A stretch of DNA of 28,942 nt, taken from the IMG/VR virus record IMGVR_UViG_3300029797_000015, positions 1 to 28,942 of that record. The stretch is one strand, 5' to 3'. Each line of letters starts with the position of its first letter. The stretch's first letter is position 1. Source of the stretch: a virus. Below are positions 5,520-14,757 of this stretch, one piece after another. The notes below the pieces were generated by a model. The model was given only the letters and a program-made list of their open reading frames with translations. It did no database searches and was not told where the DNA came from. A program made the translations under genes and the position numbers.

Positions 5520-8500
5520 TTATACAGCCATACGGGTTTCGATTTGAGCATCAGACATACCACCTTTGTTACTTACCATGACGCGGCGGAACCAGATTGG
5601 AAGAGTGTTGCCGTAGGCTAGACGGAGTGCCGTGCGTGGGCTGAAGGAGCCGTCGAAGGAAGTCCAAGAACTCCACCAGATAGCTTCATCAATATCAATA
5701 CGCTTATACCCAACTCTGAATTGTGTGCCGTCTGCGTTTGTCTGGACGATCTTCAACTGTTGCTCGTTACGCAGCCAAGGGGCACCACCTAAACTACTAA
5801 CAGTAGTACCGTCGTAAGAAGTGGTGTAGACATTACTACCTGTACTCCCTCGGCCAAATCCAAAATCAGATGTACCACCACTTGCGTTTTTACACGTCAA
5901 GAAGTTATACCATGTATTAACTGGGAGATCCCCACTCCCCACACCCATCGTCACTTCAGCAGCCACCGTGCATGTAGCAGGTTTGAGCTTCTGGACGGAG
6001 ATGTTGTCAACCCACCCTGTGACCGTATTGTATGTGCGTAGACATACACGATGACTAGTATCAGTAGCCACAAATACAATCTCTTGCCCCCCACCATACG
6101 AGTATGTTGCACTATTTATACCGACAATATACAATCCCAACCCGCAAGGAGCCGCACTGGAAACGTGGAAGTTAACAGTGACTCGATAAGTCTTTCCTAT
6201 TTCAGTATCTACATATTGGCGAAGTACATCTGTAGAGCCTGGAGCATTTGTAATTACGGCCCTTCCGTCTCCCCATGTAATAGAGTTAATATCCCATCCA
6301 CTCACATCACTATCAAACGTCCCATTCGTAACCAACTCAACCCCATCAGCTTCACTCTTCTCAAAACACTTCATCAAAGGGGAGGTGAGGCGTTGGACGG
6401 AGATGTTGTCGAATTCGTTATATTCTGTATTTAACCCACCACTAAGGAGTGTTATATAAGTCACTGTACTAGTCGCAACAAAATCAAGCTCAAGCTGACC
6501 ACTAACTCCTATATTACCGACCTCACCAAGTTGACTGCCACCACTAGTTGTTCCAGCGCGCAGTTTACAGTAACTAGTGTTGTAGCTGACGTTTACAGCT
6601 TTGAATTTATACTTAGTCCCAACTATCGTTGAAATATCCTGGACAACACCTGCATAAGAGTTGTTGTCTGTTGTTAAGCGGAGGCGTGAGTTGACAATAG
6701 ACGGAACACCAGCGAGAATATTCCACCCATCCACATTCGTATCAAACCCACCATTATACACCAACTCCACACCATCAGGCTCTTCTGCCATATTGAAGTT
6801 GATGCCATTGTCACCAGATGTACCAGCAGCGGAGGCTACGGTGGTTCCTGGGAGGACGTAGGGCATGGGAGCAGGGGTGGCAGTGATCTGAATCTGTGTG
6901 ACCCGCAGCTTCTCACCCAACTCAGTTTGGCTTCCAGAACCGATGTAGATATAGGGGTCAGCAACAGTGGCTACAAATGTCACTGAAGCGAGGCCGTCTA
7001 CTACTGTTTCTGTTGATATAGATGGGGCTGAAACTATAAGTCTCGATCCATTACCTATTAGAGTCTCAATATTAGCACTAAGTGTGTATGTCGTACCAAT
7101 AACTAAACCATTCAGACATGTATATAGACTACCACCAGTAACATTAAATAATACCGTATCAAATGTAACATCATGGGCTACATTATTCTTAGTCCAATTG
7201 CGAAGATCATCCTCTCCAACAGGCAGCAAATTATTATAACTCGGCCCACACCACACACCCTTATCGCCGTGGATAGCAGGAACATAGTCTGTTAGTTCGT
7301 TAACAGTGACGGTAGTAGCTTCGGTCTTGACGTAGGGTACAGGGCGATCTGTCTTAGTGAGTTGTGCTCCCCAGATGTAGATGCCTGAGACGCCATCGCC
7401 AACAAAGGGAACACGATAGTCTCCAGCATAGATATATAGATATACTGAGTCACTACTTGTAGTGGTAAACGACATACTGTATCTATAATATCCATCTCCA
7501 ATATATTCTATTGTAACCACGGAAGAAGCAAGTGATTGGTATTCAAGAGAGTGGTCTGTAAGATTAAATACGGTACCAACATAAGAAGCTCCAGCTCCAT
7601 GCGCTCTTAAGGAAAGCTGATCTACGCCAAATGATTTTGCTTCTATACTTAATGTATGTACTCCAGCGCCTAGTATCTTCCCTGAGTAAATCATATGTGC
7701 AGATGAGCTTGTAGTATTTGGTAGTAATAAATATGTTTCTTCGTCCACATTTGCAATAACTGACGACAAACTTTTCGTCCACGCCGCATTATCAAACTCT
7801 TCACTATACGTCAGTAAGTTGGTATAGCTAGGCCCACTCCACCAAAGCTGACCATCATCATTCAGATCAACAGGTTCATTGTAACCAACATAGCTCCCAT
7901 CTTCCGCATACATCCTGTCACTATAGGACCAACTAGGATCAGGACCAACAGCACTACGCTGTCCACCATCTTCATATCGCCAGAGCAGTTGAACATCATC
8001 ATACTTCGTAATCTTGCCGTACATACTGTCAGTCTGAGGAATCTCAATCCACCAAAGGCCAATGTTGAGGTACACCTTCTTTGGCTCATAGGCATCGACA
8101 ATACAGAATGTGCCCTGCTGGTAATCACCAACATTGGGAAGATTCTGTGAGCGGATGACGTTATAACCAGCAATTGTCTTACTGTTCAACTCATCCAGAA
8201 AGTCCTTATTAGAATGGCTATGAGTGGATGCTGTCTGCAATCCAGCTTCAATATCTTCACACTCAGCTTGAGCCGCCTGAGCAGCATCTCTAGCGTTAAT
8301 AGCGTCAGTCTTAGCGGAACTAGCAGTAGAGGCACTAGAGGAAGCCTCAGAAGCCTTAGTGGAAGCAGTAGAGGCACTCGTAGCAGCACTCGTAGCACTA
8401 CCAGCAGCGGCACTAGCGTTACTAAGTGAACTAGCTGCACTGTTAGAAGCAGCAAGAGCACTAGCCTCAGCCTCAGTAGCTTTGGTTGTAGCAAGAGTAG

Positions 8501-9521
8501 CATTATCAATAGCTACCTGTGCCTTAGTGGTAGCCAATGAAGCACTATTGGAGGCATCACTAGCTTTCGTGGTAGCGGTAGCAGCAGCTACAATAGCTTC
8601 ATCAGCAGCCTCCTCAGCATTAGCAACCTGTGTGCTTACCTGAGAGGCATAGCCAGCAGCAGCAGTCTCAGAGGCAGCCGCTGCGGTTGCACTAGCACTA
8701 GCGTTAGCAGCCCAATTCTGGGAACTAGTGGCACTCGCAGCAGCATTACTAGCGTTAGTAGCTGAAGTCTGCCCATCAATGACTACCTGTGCAGCAACAG
8801 CGTCACAAAGGTTCTTCTGAGCAAGAGCAGCGGTAGCACTATCTTCAGCTTTAGCAGCATGATGGAGGGCACTGTACTTACCAGTTTCAACAGCACTATC
8901 TTCAGGGTTCTCAGCCCATGCTTCAGCCAAATCAGCACTATTAGAAGCATCACTAGCTTTAGTAGTAGCTACGTTCTGGGAAGCCAGAGCAGCAGCAGCA
9001 CTAATCTCAGCGGCATCAGCTTCAGCCTCAGCTCTATCACCTTGAGCCAACGCATCAAGATAGATGGTGTTCCCAAATGTATCAATGTAGTCTTTATTAA
9101 CAGCATCTCCAGGGTCAACAGGATCGGCTACATTAACAATCCTTCTATCCTGGGCATCCAAGTCATCCGACTCATTAGGAACAATAGAGTTATTAACAGT
9201 ATCGTTAGCCTCTTCAGAGATATGGATAGACTGAAGAGCGGAGATGTCCAAATCATTAGCAGTAAGAATAGAAGCATCTCTAAACTCAACAAGACGACTA
9301 GGATCAGTGATACGCTTAATAAGAATGAGTGCTCCAGTTGTAGGAACACTAAGAAAGTTAATGACTCGCTCACCTGAGAATACATAGTCAGTATCTCTTA
9401 CCTGAAGTACACCATCAACATAGATATACACAAAGTCTTTCGACAGGTAATCAAAGATGATCTGGTACTCAGTGGTGGAGCCATCACCAGTATAATAAAC
9501 AAAAGACGTAAAAGTTGTCAT
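5520..9521 (-). CDS. Tail fibre, T7 gp17-like N-terminus with a multi-domain receptor-binding region, 1333 aa
   Basis: Receptor-binding fibre attached to the tail. Residues 1-~110 match the T7 fibre N-terminal domain that docks to gp11/gp12 (GDGSTTEYQIIFDYL, VDGVLQVRDTDYV, ILIKRITDPSRLVEF). Residues ~155-435 are an Ala/Ser-rich stretch with repeated ATTKASDASNSA-type units, probably a trimeric coiled-coil shaft. Then come two related modules opening with GPSYTNLLTYSEEFDNAAWTK and GPSYNNLLPVGEDDLRNWTK, and two further modules opening ELVYNGGFDTNVDGW and ELVTNGTFDSDVSGW and both ending DNISVQ(R/K)L, typical of carbohydrate-binding jelly-rolls. The last ~140 residues (from PVNTWYNFLT) look like a collar or tip. 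GGAG sits just before the ATG at 9521. T7 gp17 is 553 aa. Confidence 0.95.
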   Translation of the reverse strand: MTTFTSFVYYTGDGSTTEYQIIFDYLSKDFVYIYVDGVLQVRDTDYVFSGERVINFLSVPTTGALILIKRITDPSRLVEFRDASILTANDLDISALQSIHISEEANDTVNNSIVPNESDDLDAQDRRIVNVADPVDPGDAVNKDYIDTFGNTIYLDALAQGDRAEAEADAAEISAAAALASQNVATTKASDASNSADLAEAWAENPEDSAVETGKYSALHHAAKAEDSATAALAQKNLCDAVAAQVVIDGQTSATNASNAAASATSSQNWAANASASATAAAASETAAAGYASQVSTQVANAEEAADEAIVAAATATTKASDASNSASLATTKAQVAIDNATLATTKATEAEASALAASNSAASSLSNASAAAGSATSAATSASTASTKASEASSSASTASSAKTDAINARDAAQAAQAECEDIEAGLQTASTHSHSNKDFLDELNSKTIAGYNVIRSQNLPNVGDYQQGTFCIVDAYEPKKVYLNIGLWWIEIPQTDSMYGKITKYDDVQLLWRYEDGGQRSAVGPDPSWSYSDRMYAEDGSYVGYNEPVDLNDDGQLWWSGPSYTNLLTYSEEFDNAAWTKSLSSVIANVDEETYLLLPNTTSSSAHMIYSGKILGAGVHTLSIEAKSFGVDQLSLRAHGAGASYVGTVFNLTDHSLEYQSLASSVVTIEYIGDGYYRYSMSFTTTSSDSVYLYIYAGDYRVPFVGDGVSGIYIWGAQLTKTDRPVPYVKTEATTVTVNELTDYVPAIHGDKGVWCGPSYNNLLPVGEDDLRNWTKNNVAHDVTFDTVLFNVTGGSLYTCLNGLVIGTTYTLSANIETLIGNGSRLIVSAPSISTETVVDGLASVTFVATVADPYIYIGSGSQTELGEKLRVTQIQITATPAPMPYVLPGTTVASAAGTSGDNGINFNMAEEPDGVELVYNGGFDTNVDGWNILAGVPSIVNSRLRLTTDNNSYAGVVQDISTIVGTKYKFKAVNVSYNTSYCKLRAGTTSGGSQLGEVGNIGVSGQLELDFVATSTVTYITLLSGGLNTEYNEFDNISVQRLTSPLMKCFEKSEADGVELVTNGTFDSDVSGWDINSITWGDGRAVITNAPGSTDVLRQYVDTEIGKTYRVTVNFHVSSAAPCGLGLYIVGINSATYSYGGGQEIVFVATDTSHRVCLRTYNTVTGWVDNISVQKLKPATCTVAAEVTMGVGSGDLPVNTWYNFLTCKNASGGTSDFGFGRGSTGSNVYTTSYDGTTVSSLGGAPWLRNEQQLKIVQTNADGTQFRVGYKRIDIDEAIWWSSWTSFDGSFSPRTALRLAYGNTLPIWFRRVMVSNKGGMSDAQIETRMAV

Positions 9522-9554
9522 ATGTTCTCCATTTAGCAAAGTTTTTGTATAGAA

Positions 9555-9577
9555 GGTGGGCAGAGTTACTACCCACC
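9555..9577 (-). other. Stem-loop between gp16-like and fibre genes
   Basis: A 6-bp inverted repeat, GGTGGG (9555-9560) and CCCACC (9572-9577), with an 11-nt loop, fills the only intergenic gap between the internal virion proteins and the fibre. On the transcribed strand it is followed by TTCTATAC, not a real T run. It could be a weak terminator, an mRNA-processing hairpin or part of a fibre-gene control region (T7 has promoter phi17 here). Confidence 0.35.
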
Positions 9578-9591
9578 ATGTTTACTGTTAG

Positions 9592-12500
9592 TTAATCTCT
9601 CAATGCCTCCTTATGATGCTCCTTAGCAAAGTTAATAAGGTGGGCTATAAACATCGGATCATTAGGCATAATAGTATTCTTAATGGAGTCCCAAAGGATA
9701 CCAGCCTGTCTCTCCTTTTCTTTAGGAGTAAGATTCTTAGCACCAACAGCCGAACCAGCTAGGTTATAAGCTGAGGCACCTAGATCAAAGGTATCCTGAA
9801 TATAACCCACAGCAGGGATATAACCAGCAACCTTATTACCTATTTTACCAGCCCTTGTTACATCAGAGGCATTCTGACGCATGGCTCGTTCTGTAGAGAT
9901 AGTTGTCTTAGCTGCATCACTAGTTAACCCTAAGGCACCTGTAACAAGTGATAAGCCAGCAAGTCTAGAGTTCCTATCATACATACCTTTTATAGCTGCA
10001 TGATACAAGAAGTCTGGGTCTTGCATATCTTTCCATGAAAACTCATCAACACCATACTGACGTTGAATATATTTCTTTTTCTTCTCAGGATCACTAATAG
10101 CATTAGCTCTCAGAGCAACTAGACCTAATGTCTGTAAGGATTGTAAAGCTGAGTCAATAAAGTATTCATACACAAAATCTTTATCCCCTTCGTAAGCGTA
10201 ACGATTACCAGCCTTAATCAATCTTTTATTGATAGACTTTAGAGCAAATGACTTGAACTGCAAGAGTAGTGTCAAAGCTGCATTATGACTACCACCCTTC
10301 CATAAGAACATAGAACCTGGGGTCTCTCGTTGGATAACCTCATTAGCAACATACTCTCCTATAATACCAAGTTGGTGCTGAAACTTAGGAGTCATATGAT
10401 CAAAGTAATCTTCTGATATACGAGGACTACCATTCTTATCCATAAAGGTCATCTTCTTAAGAGCTTCAAAGGTATGTTCTAGGTCTTTCTCAGTAAGCCC
10501 AAGTCTTTTCAAATGTTTAGGAGTAAAGAATCCTCTAGGGTTAAGATCACCACCGTGAACAAATCTAGTCATCTCAGCTAACAGTTCCTGTCTAGCTGTA
10601 GATACAATAGTGTTCTGAGAGTGGTACATAAACTGAGTCAAAGGGGAATTATTAGCCAACATCTTTGAACCTGTTACAAGAGAGGCAATAAACTTATTGT
10701 TGTACTTTTCAAGGTTCTTTTCCATTTCTCTAGGCCAGAATAAGGTTTCCCCAATGTCCTTATGGAATGTCATGTTCTCAAGTAGCCTAAGGTCATCAGC
10801 AGATGCCTTACCTCTTTCAAGTCTCTTTAACAGTTTACCAACAGCAGGTATATTCTTGAAGAAGAATGATGTACCATAAGCTCTGATACCAGCAGCGGTC
10901 TCAAAGTAGTTCATAATACCAAAAGCAGCATTCTTAGTGAACAACCCCATGTTTGTAGCTGTATCTAGCATACCCTCTACAAAACTCTTAGTAGCCCTAG
11001 CTCCTGACTTAGATACACCTGTTACCGGGAGACCGTAAGCTTGATATACCATCATCTTCATAGCTCTCAGCTCGCGTTCCCTATTCTTATTACTTTCAGG
11101 GATAGTCCTAGCAGCTTCATCGTAGATACCTTTGAGATAATTGAACCCATCAGTTGATCCTGTAGTATTCAACACAGAAAGATCACCAAGGGTTCTATTC
11201 ATATATCCATCATAGATATCCATCATCTTTGTATCAAGAATATCAGACACAGAGAAGTTACTATCTTTTCCTTTGTAGTACACATCCCAAGGTATCCTCT
11301 GTTCATACGGACTCATTTCATCAAAACCACCATTAGAATCCCAAAAGTTCCTATCATCAAGACGACGATTAAGGTATCCATAAGCACTCTTGTAAGCCCT
11401 ATCTGTTAGTTCCTCAGAGTAAACCTTATTGGGAATATCCTCATAAGCACCAATAGTATCTAATTCCTTTTGATACTTATCAAGGTTCTTCTGTCTAGTA
11501 GATATCTTTCTACGTATAGCTGCACGTTCCTTCCTAAGTTTAGCTATATCATCTTTAGACAGACCATCAAACTCATCCAGACCCTTAATTACAGCATCCG
11601 ATTGAAAGTCTTTATCAACAGGATGTTTAGTGGGAATCTTAGGACCAATCTCACTACGGACCCTTCCGGTATACTTAATGTCTGATCTACCTTTGAGAAG
11701 CTTCTCAGTTGAAGCAAAGAAGTCATCAAGCATAGTAGCTTCATCTTTACCAATACCAAAGAGCTTTGCTAAACTACGGATAATGCGTGTTCTAAAAGTT
11801 TCCTTACCTCTAACTGATTTGGTCTTCTTAAGGAATTCAACCAATTGAGGATTAACGAAACCTTCAGACAGGAGTTCATCAATACTAATTGACCAGTGTT
11901 GATAACCAGCATTAGGAAACTCATTAAAGAAAGCTGTTTTAGCTTCATATAAGATGTGTTCAAGTTCCCATTTAGCTTCAGTTTGCAGCCTAGTCCCTTT
12001 ACCTTGGTTAACCAAGATAAGACGCCTAGCTGTTACCGCATGGAACATCTCATGGAGCATGGTCTGATAATTATCCCCAGGAGGCATATGGATATCATTA
12101 GTAACTGGATGATAGAAACCGCCTACTACTCCACCTCCCGGTGTAATCTTAAAAGGACGATCATAGGTATGGATAACCATAGCAGGATCAATAATCCTCT
12201 TAAGCATCTCAGCTACAGCAGTGTGACGTTCACCTAAGGCACCACTCTTAAGCATCTCATCAAGAGTATCCTTCATAGTCTTAGTAGACACTAGCTTGTG
12301 CTTACTGGATATCATCTCCGAATACTGATTCTGGCCTGTGATACCTGATGTGACAATATTCTGTGTAGGTTCTTTAGGATCGCTAACTGTGCCGTCTTTA
12401 GTGACTGTCTTAGCATCCCCAATCTGTCTAGTTAAGTCTTGATCCTGTCTACGTAAGTTAGTCAGCTCTTTATCTACAGCTTTCCATTTAGCTTCAGTAT

Positions 12501-14730
12501 CCTTCCATTTCTTTTGAAGGACATCAATAGGAGTCTTATAGTTAGGGTCTTTAGCTGCATGTTCCATCCAAGCAGTATCAATAATATCTTTGAACTGTTT
12601 GAACTTATCCTCATTAGAGATAACACCTTCCCACAGGTTATTAGCCATTTCCTCCTGAAGGTCTTCAATAGCTCTAGTCCTTTCCTTCCCAATGGTGTTA
12701 ACTAGGTTCTCTACCTTCTCGCCATCACTTCTAACAGGGACATAGAAACCATCCTCAGGGATATTCCTACCAGCTCTTTCAGAAAGAATATTAGGAAGAT
12801 TCTCTTTACCAGCTATCTTTGAGGAATCTTTGAGCATCTCTTCAATCCACTCCATTGATTCCTTCCACATATAAGCAGCTTCTTGAAGAGGCTCAGGTAG
12901 CTTACTAATAGTTCCACTCTGTCCTGCATGGTAGATAGCTGTAACAGTATCATTAAAGTTCATCCCAAGTTTGGACATAGACCTTTTAACAGCACGAGCA
13001 AACTGTTCTCTATAGTAGTTAACCTCACCTATTAAACGCTGTCTAGTATCAAAGATAGTATCAGCATCTCGATGAACATTAACCATTTCATCGGCAGGGA
13101 GTTTAGAAGCTGCTCTAGTGTCACCTTCAACAGTCCCTTGAGAATAAGTTGTACCATCATCAAGATCAACCTTTACCTCACCAGTGTCACCACGTTTAGT
13201 TCCAATAACACCATCTTTCTCGGATATCTTATAACCAGCAGTAGGTCTTCCTATCTCATCAGGATAAAAGAGTCTCCCAAACTTCTTTACAAGTTCAGAA
13301 TCAGAAGCTTCTGTCCACTCTTGAAGGGTCATCTTAGGTTTAATCTTCTTGATAGCTTCCCATCTAGCTATGGTTTTCTTATTAAGATTATTAATAACCT
13401 TACCAACGACAGGGCTACCAGACATACCCTTAACTTGTCCTAGGTCTTTACCTATACGTGTGCCAGTTTCAATCAACTCAGCCCTAGTAGCAGAGTCTCT
13501 AAGCCACTGTGCTGATTTACCACTAAGTGCCCCAAGGCCATGAAAAGCAGATATCATCAGAGCACCTCCAATAAAGGCATCCCTGATATTCATTTCAGTT
13601 CCAGTTGTGTACTGTCTGAGTCCCTCACTAGCAGCTCCAAAGGAGCCACCAACACCAGCCATAGCGGACCACCATCCTAACTTAGCAGCTAGTTGTGAGT
13701 TAAACACCCTACCAGCGAATGTAGCACCCTTACCAGCAGTTTGAAACGCTATACCCAAAGGAATTGCATTAAGTGGATCAAAGACAGCTTCAGCAGTCAT
13801 ATTAACAAGAGTGTTACCTATACCTGAATTAGCTACTTGCTGATTATACTCTTTTTGTTCATCCATCCTAGCTACTAGGTTCTCAAAGTCACCTTCATAT
13901 ACTGTGTTACGGAGAACCCATTGAGCAGCAGGGGAATCTAAAGAACCATACTTCTGTGTCAAAAGATCAAGGTCAGATGGTGTGGGTCTATATAGTTTAG
14001 TGTTCCTACCAAAGTAATCACCATCAACACTATATCTAGCAAGGCGCATCGCAGCGAGATCAACCCACGTTCCAAGCGTTGAATTAAGTCTAACTGAATC
14101 AAGTATGTTAACAGCTTCGTTAGCAATTTCTTTCTCACTACGAACACTACCAATAGCAGTATCAAACACGTTATTACGTTTGAAGAGATCACGGTCATAT
14201 GGGAGGTCATTTACAGAAGAAGCAGGGGAATATTCAATACCTGCTTCCTCATATACCCCCTGTACGTTTGAATTAATTATATCCCTAGAAGAGGTAATAG
14301 CAGAAGGTTCCTGTTGAACACTCTCAGTAAATACACCAATCTTATCAACATAATTCAAAGTCTCTTCTTTGGTAGGCTTCTGACCTGACGCTACCAACTT
14401 TCCCTGAGAGGTACCACCATTGTAATGAGCCACAGCAGCCGCCCAATTACCTTTATACTGCCCTTTGAGATCAGACAGGTAATTAGCCGCAGCTTGAATA
14501 GATTTAGTAGGATTGAAGAAATCTTCATCAGTGTTCAACCCATAGGAAGCACCAGTCTTAGGCATGAACTGAGCTATACCTTTAGCACCAGCAGGTGATA
14601 CTGCATTAGGATTGAAAGAAGACTCAGTAAATAAGAGCTTCCTAAAAGAATCATGTGGAATATCGAATTCATCTGCCATCTCTTTGATATAAGCATCATA
14701 ATCAGACGGCTGTGTGGGATCATAAGGCAT
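9592..14730 (-). CDS. Internal virion protein gp16-like: lytic transglycosylase plus metallopeptidase-like segment, 1712 aa
   Basis: Ejected core protein that crosses the cell wall and helps pull the first DNA into the cell. Residues ~10-130 form an SLT-type lytic transglycosylase: probable catalytic E36 in FTESSFNPNAVSPAGAKGIA, then QFMPKTG and AVAHYNGG (99-106). T7 gp16 has the same domain at its N-terminus. A long helical middle follows. Residues ~840-1000 contain HEMFH (893-897), a HExxH zinc site, with a downstream DELLSEGFVNPQLVEFL (951-967) whose E956 or E952 could be the third ligand. The C-terminal ~400 residues are the usual gp16-type region (TPGSMFLWKG, LLLQFKSFALKSINKRL). T7 gp16 is 1318 aa, so about 390 residues are extra. 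The start has GAGGAG 8 nt upstream. Confidence 0.95.
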   Translation of the reverse strand: MPYDPTQPSDYDAYIKEMADEFDIPHDSFRKLLFTESSFNPNAVSPAGAKGIAQFMPKTGASYGLNTDEDFFNPTKSIQAAANYLSDLKGQYKGNWAAAVAHYNGGTSQGKLVASGQKPTKEETLNYVDKIGVFTESVQQEPSAITSSRDIINSNVQGVYEEAGIEYSPASSVNDLPYDRDLFKRNNVFDTAIGSVRSEKEIANEAVNILDSVRLNSTLGTWVDLAAMRLARYSVDGDYFGRNTKLYRPTPSDLDLLTQKYGSLDSPAAQWVLRNTVYEGDFENLVARMDEQKEYNQQVANSGIGNTLVNMTAEAVFDPLNAIPLGIAFQTAGKGATFAGRVFNSQLAAKLGWWSAMAGVGGSFGAASEGLRQYTTGTEMNIRDAFIGGALMISAFHGLGALSGKSAQWLRDSATRAELIETGTRIGKDLGQVKGMSGSPVVGKVINNLNKKTIARWEAIKKIKPKMTLQEWTEASDSELVKKFGRLFYPDEIGRPTAGYKISEKDGVIGTKRGDTGEVKVDLDDGTTYSQGTVEGDTRAASKLPADEMVNVHRDADTIFDTRQRLIGEVNYYREQFARAVKRSMSKLGMNFNDTVTAIYHAGQSGTISKLPEPLQEAAYMWKESMEWIEEMLKDSSKIAGKENLPNILSERAGRNIPEDGFYVPVRSDGEKVENLVNTIGKERTRAIEDLQEEMANNLWEGVISNEDKFKQFKDIIDTAWMEHAAKDPNYKTPIDVLQKKWKDTEAKWKAVDKELTNLRRQDQDLTRQIGDAKTVTKDGTVSDPKEPTQNIVTSGITGQNQYSEMISSKHKLVSTKTMKDTLDEMLKSGALGERHTAVAEMLKRIIDPAMVIHTYDRPFKITPGGGVVGGFYHPVTNDIHMPPGDNYQTMLHEMFHAVTARRLILVNQGKGTRLQTEAKWELEHILYEAKTAFFNEFPNAGYQHWSISIDELLSEGFVNPQLVEFLKKTKSVRGKETFRTRIIRSLAKLFGIGKDEATMLDDFFASTEKLLKGRSDIKYTGRVRSEIGPKIPTKHPVDKDFQSDAVIKGLDEFDGLSKDDIAKLRKERAAIRRKISTRQKNLDKYQKELDTIGAYEDIPNKVYSEELTDRAYKSAYGYLNRRLDDRNFWDSNGGFDEMSPYEQRIPWDVYYKGKDSNFSVSDILDTKMMDIYDGYMNRTLGDLSVLNTTGSTDGFNYLKGIYDEAARTIPESNKNRERELRAMKMMVYQAYGLPVTGVSKSGARATKSFVEGMLDTATNMGLFTKNAAFGIMNYFETAAGIRAYGTSFFFKNIPAVGKLLKRLERGKASADDLRLLENMTFHKDIGETLFWPREMEKNLEKYNNKFIASLVTGSKMLANNSPLTQFMYHSQNTIVSTARQELLAEMTRFVHGGDLNPRGFFTPKHLKRLGLTEKDLEHTFEALKKMTFMDKNGSPRISEDYFDHMTPKFQHQLGIIGEYVANEVIQRETPGSMFLWKGGSHNAALTLLLQFKSFALKSINKRLIKAGNRYAYEGDKDFVYEYFIDSALQSLQTLGLVALRANAISDPEKKKKYIQRQYGVDEFSWKDMQDPDFLYHAAIKGMYDRNSRLAGLSLVTGALGLTSDAAKTTISTERAMRQNASDVTRAGKIGNKVAGYIPAVGYIQDTFDLGASAYNLAGSAVGAKNLTPKEKERQAGILWDSIKNTIMPNDPMFIAHLINFAKEHHKEALRD

Positions 14731-14757
14731 TACATTAACTCCTCGGCTTCTAGCCTA

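Noticed and set aside
8186-8643. Several ORFs on both strands (Leu/Val-rich and Ser/Ala-rich) inside the tail-fibre gene
   Set aside because: They come from the repetitive GCN/AGY codons of the Ala/Ser-rich coiled-coil shaft read in other frames.
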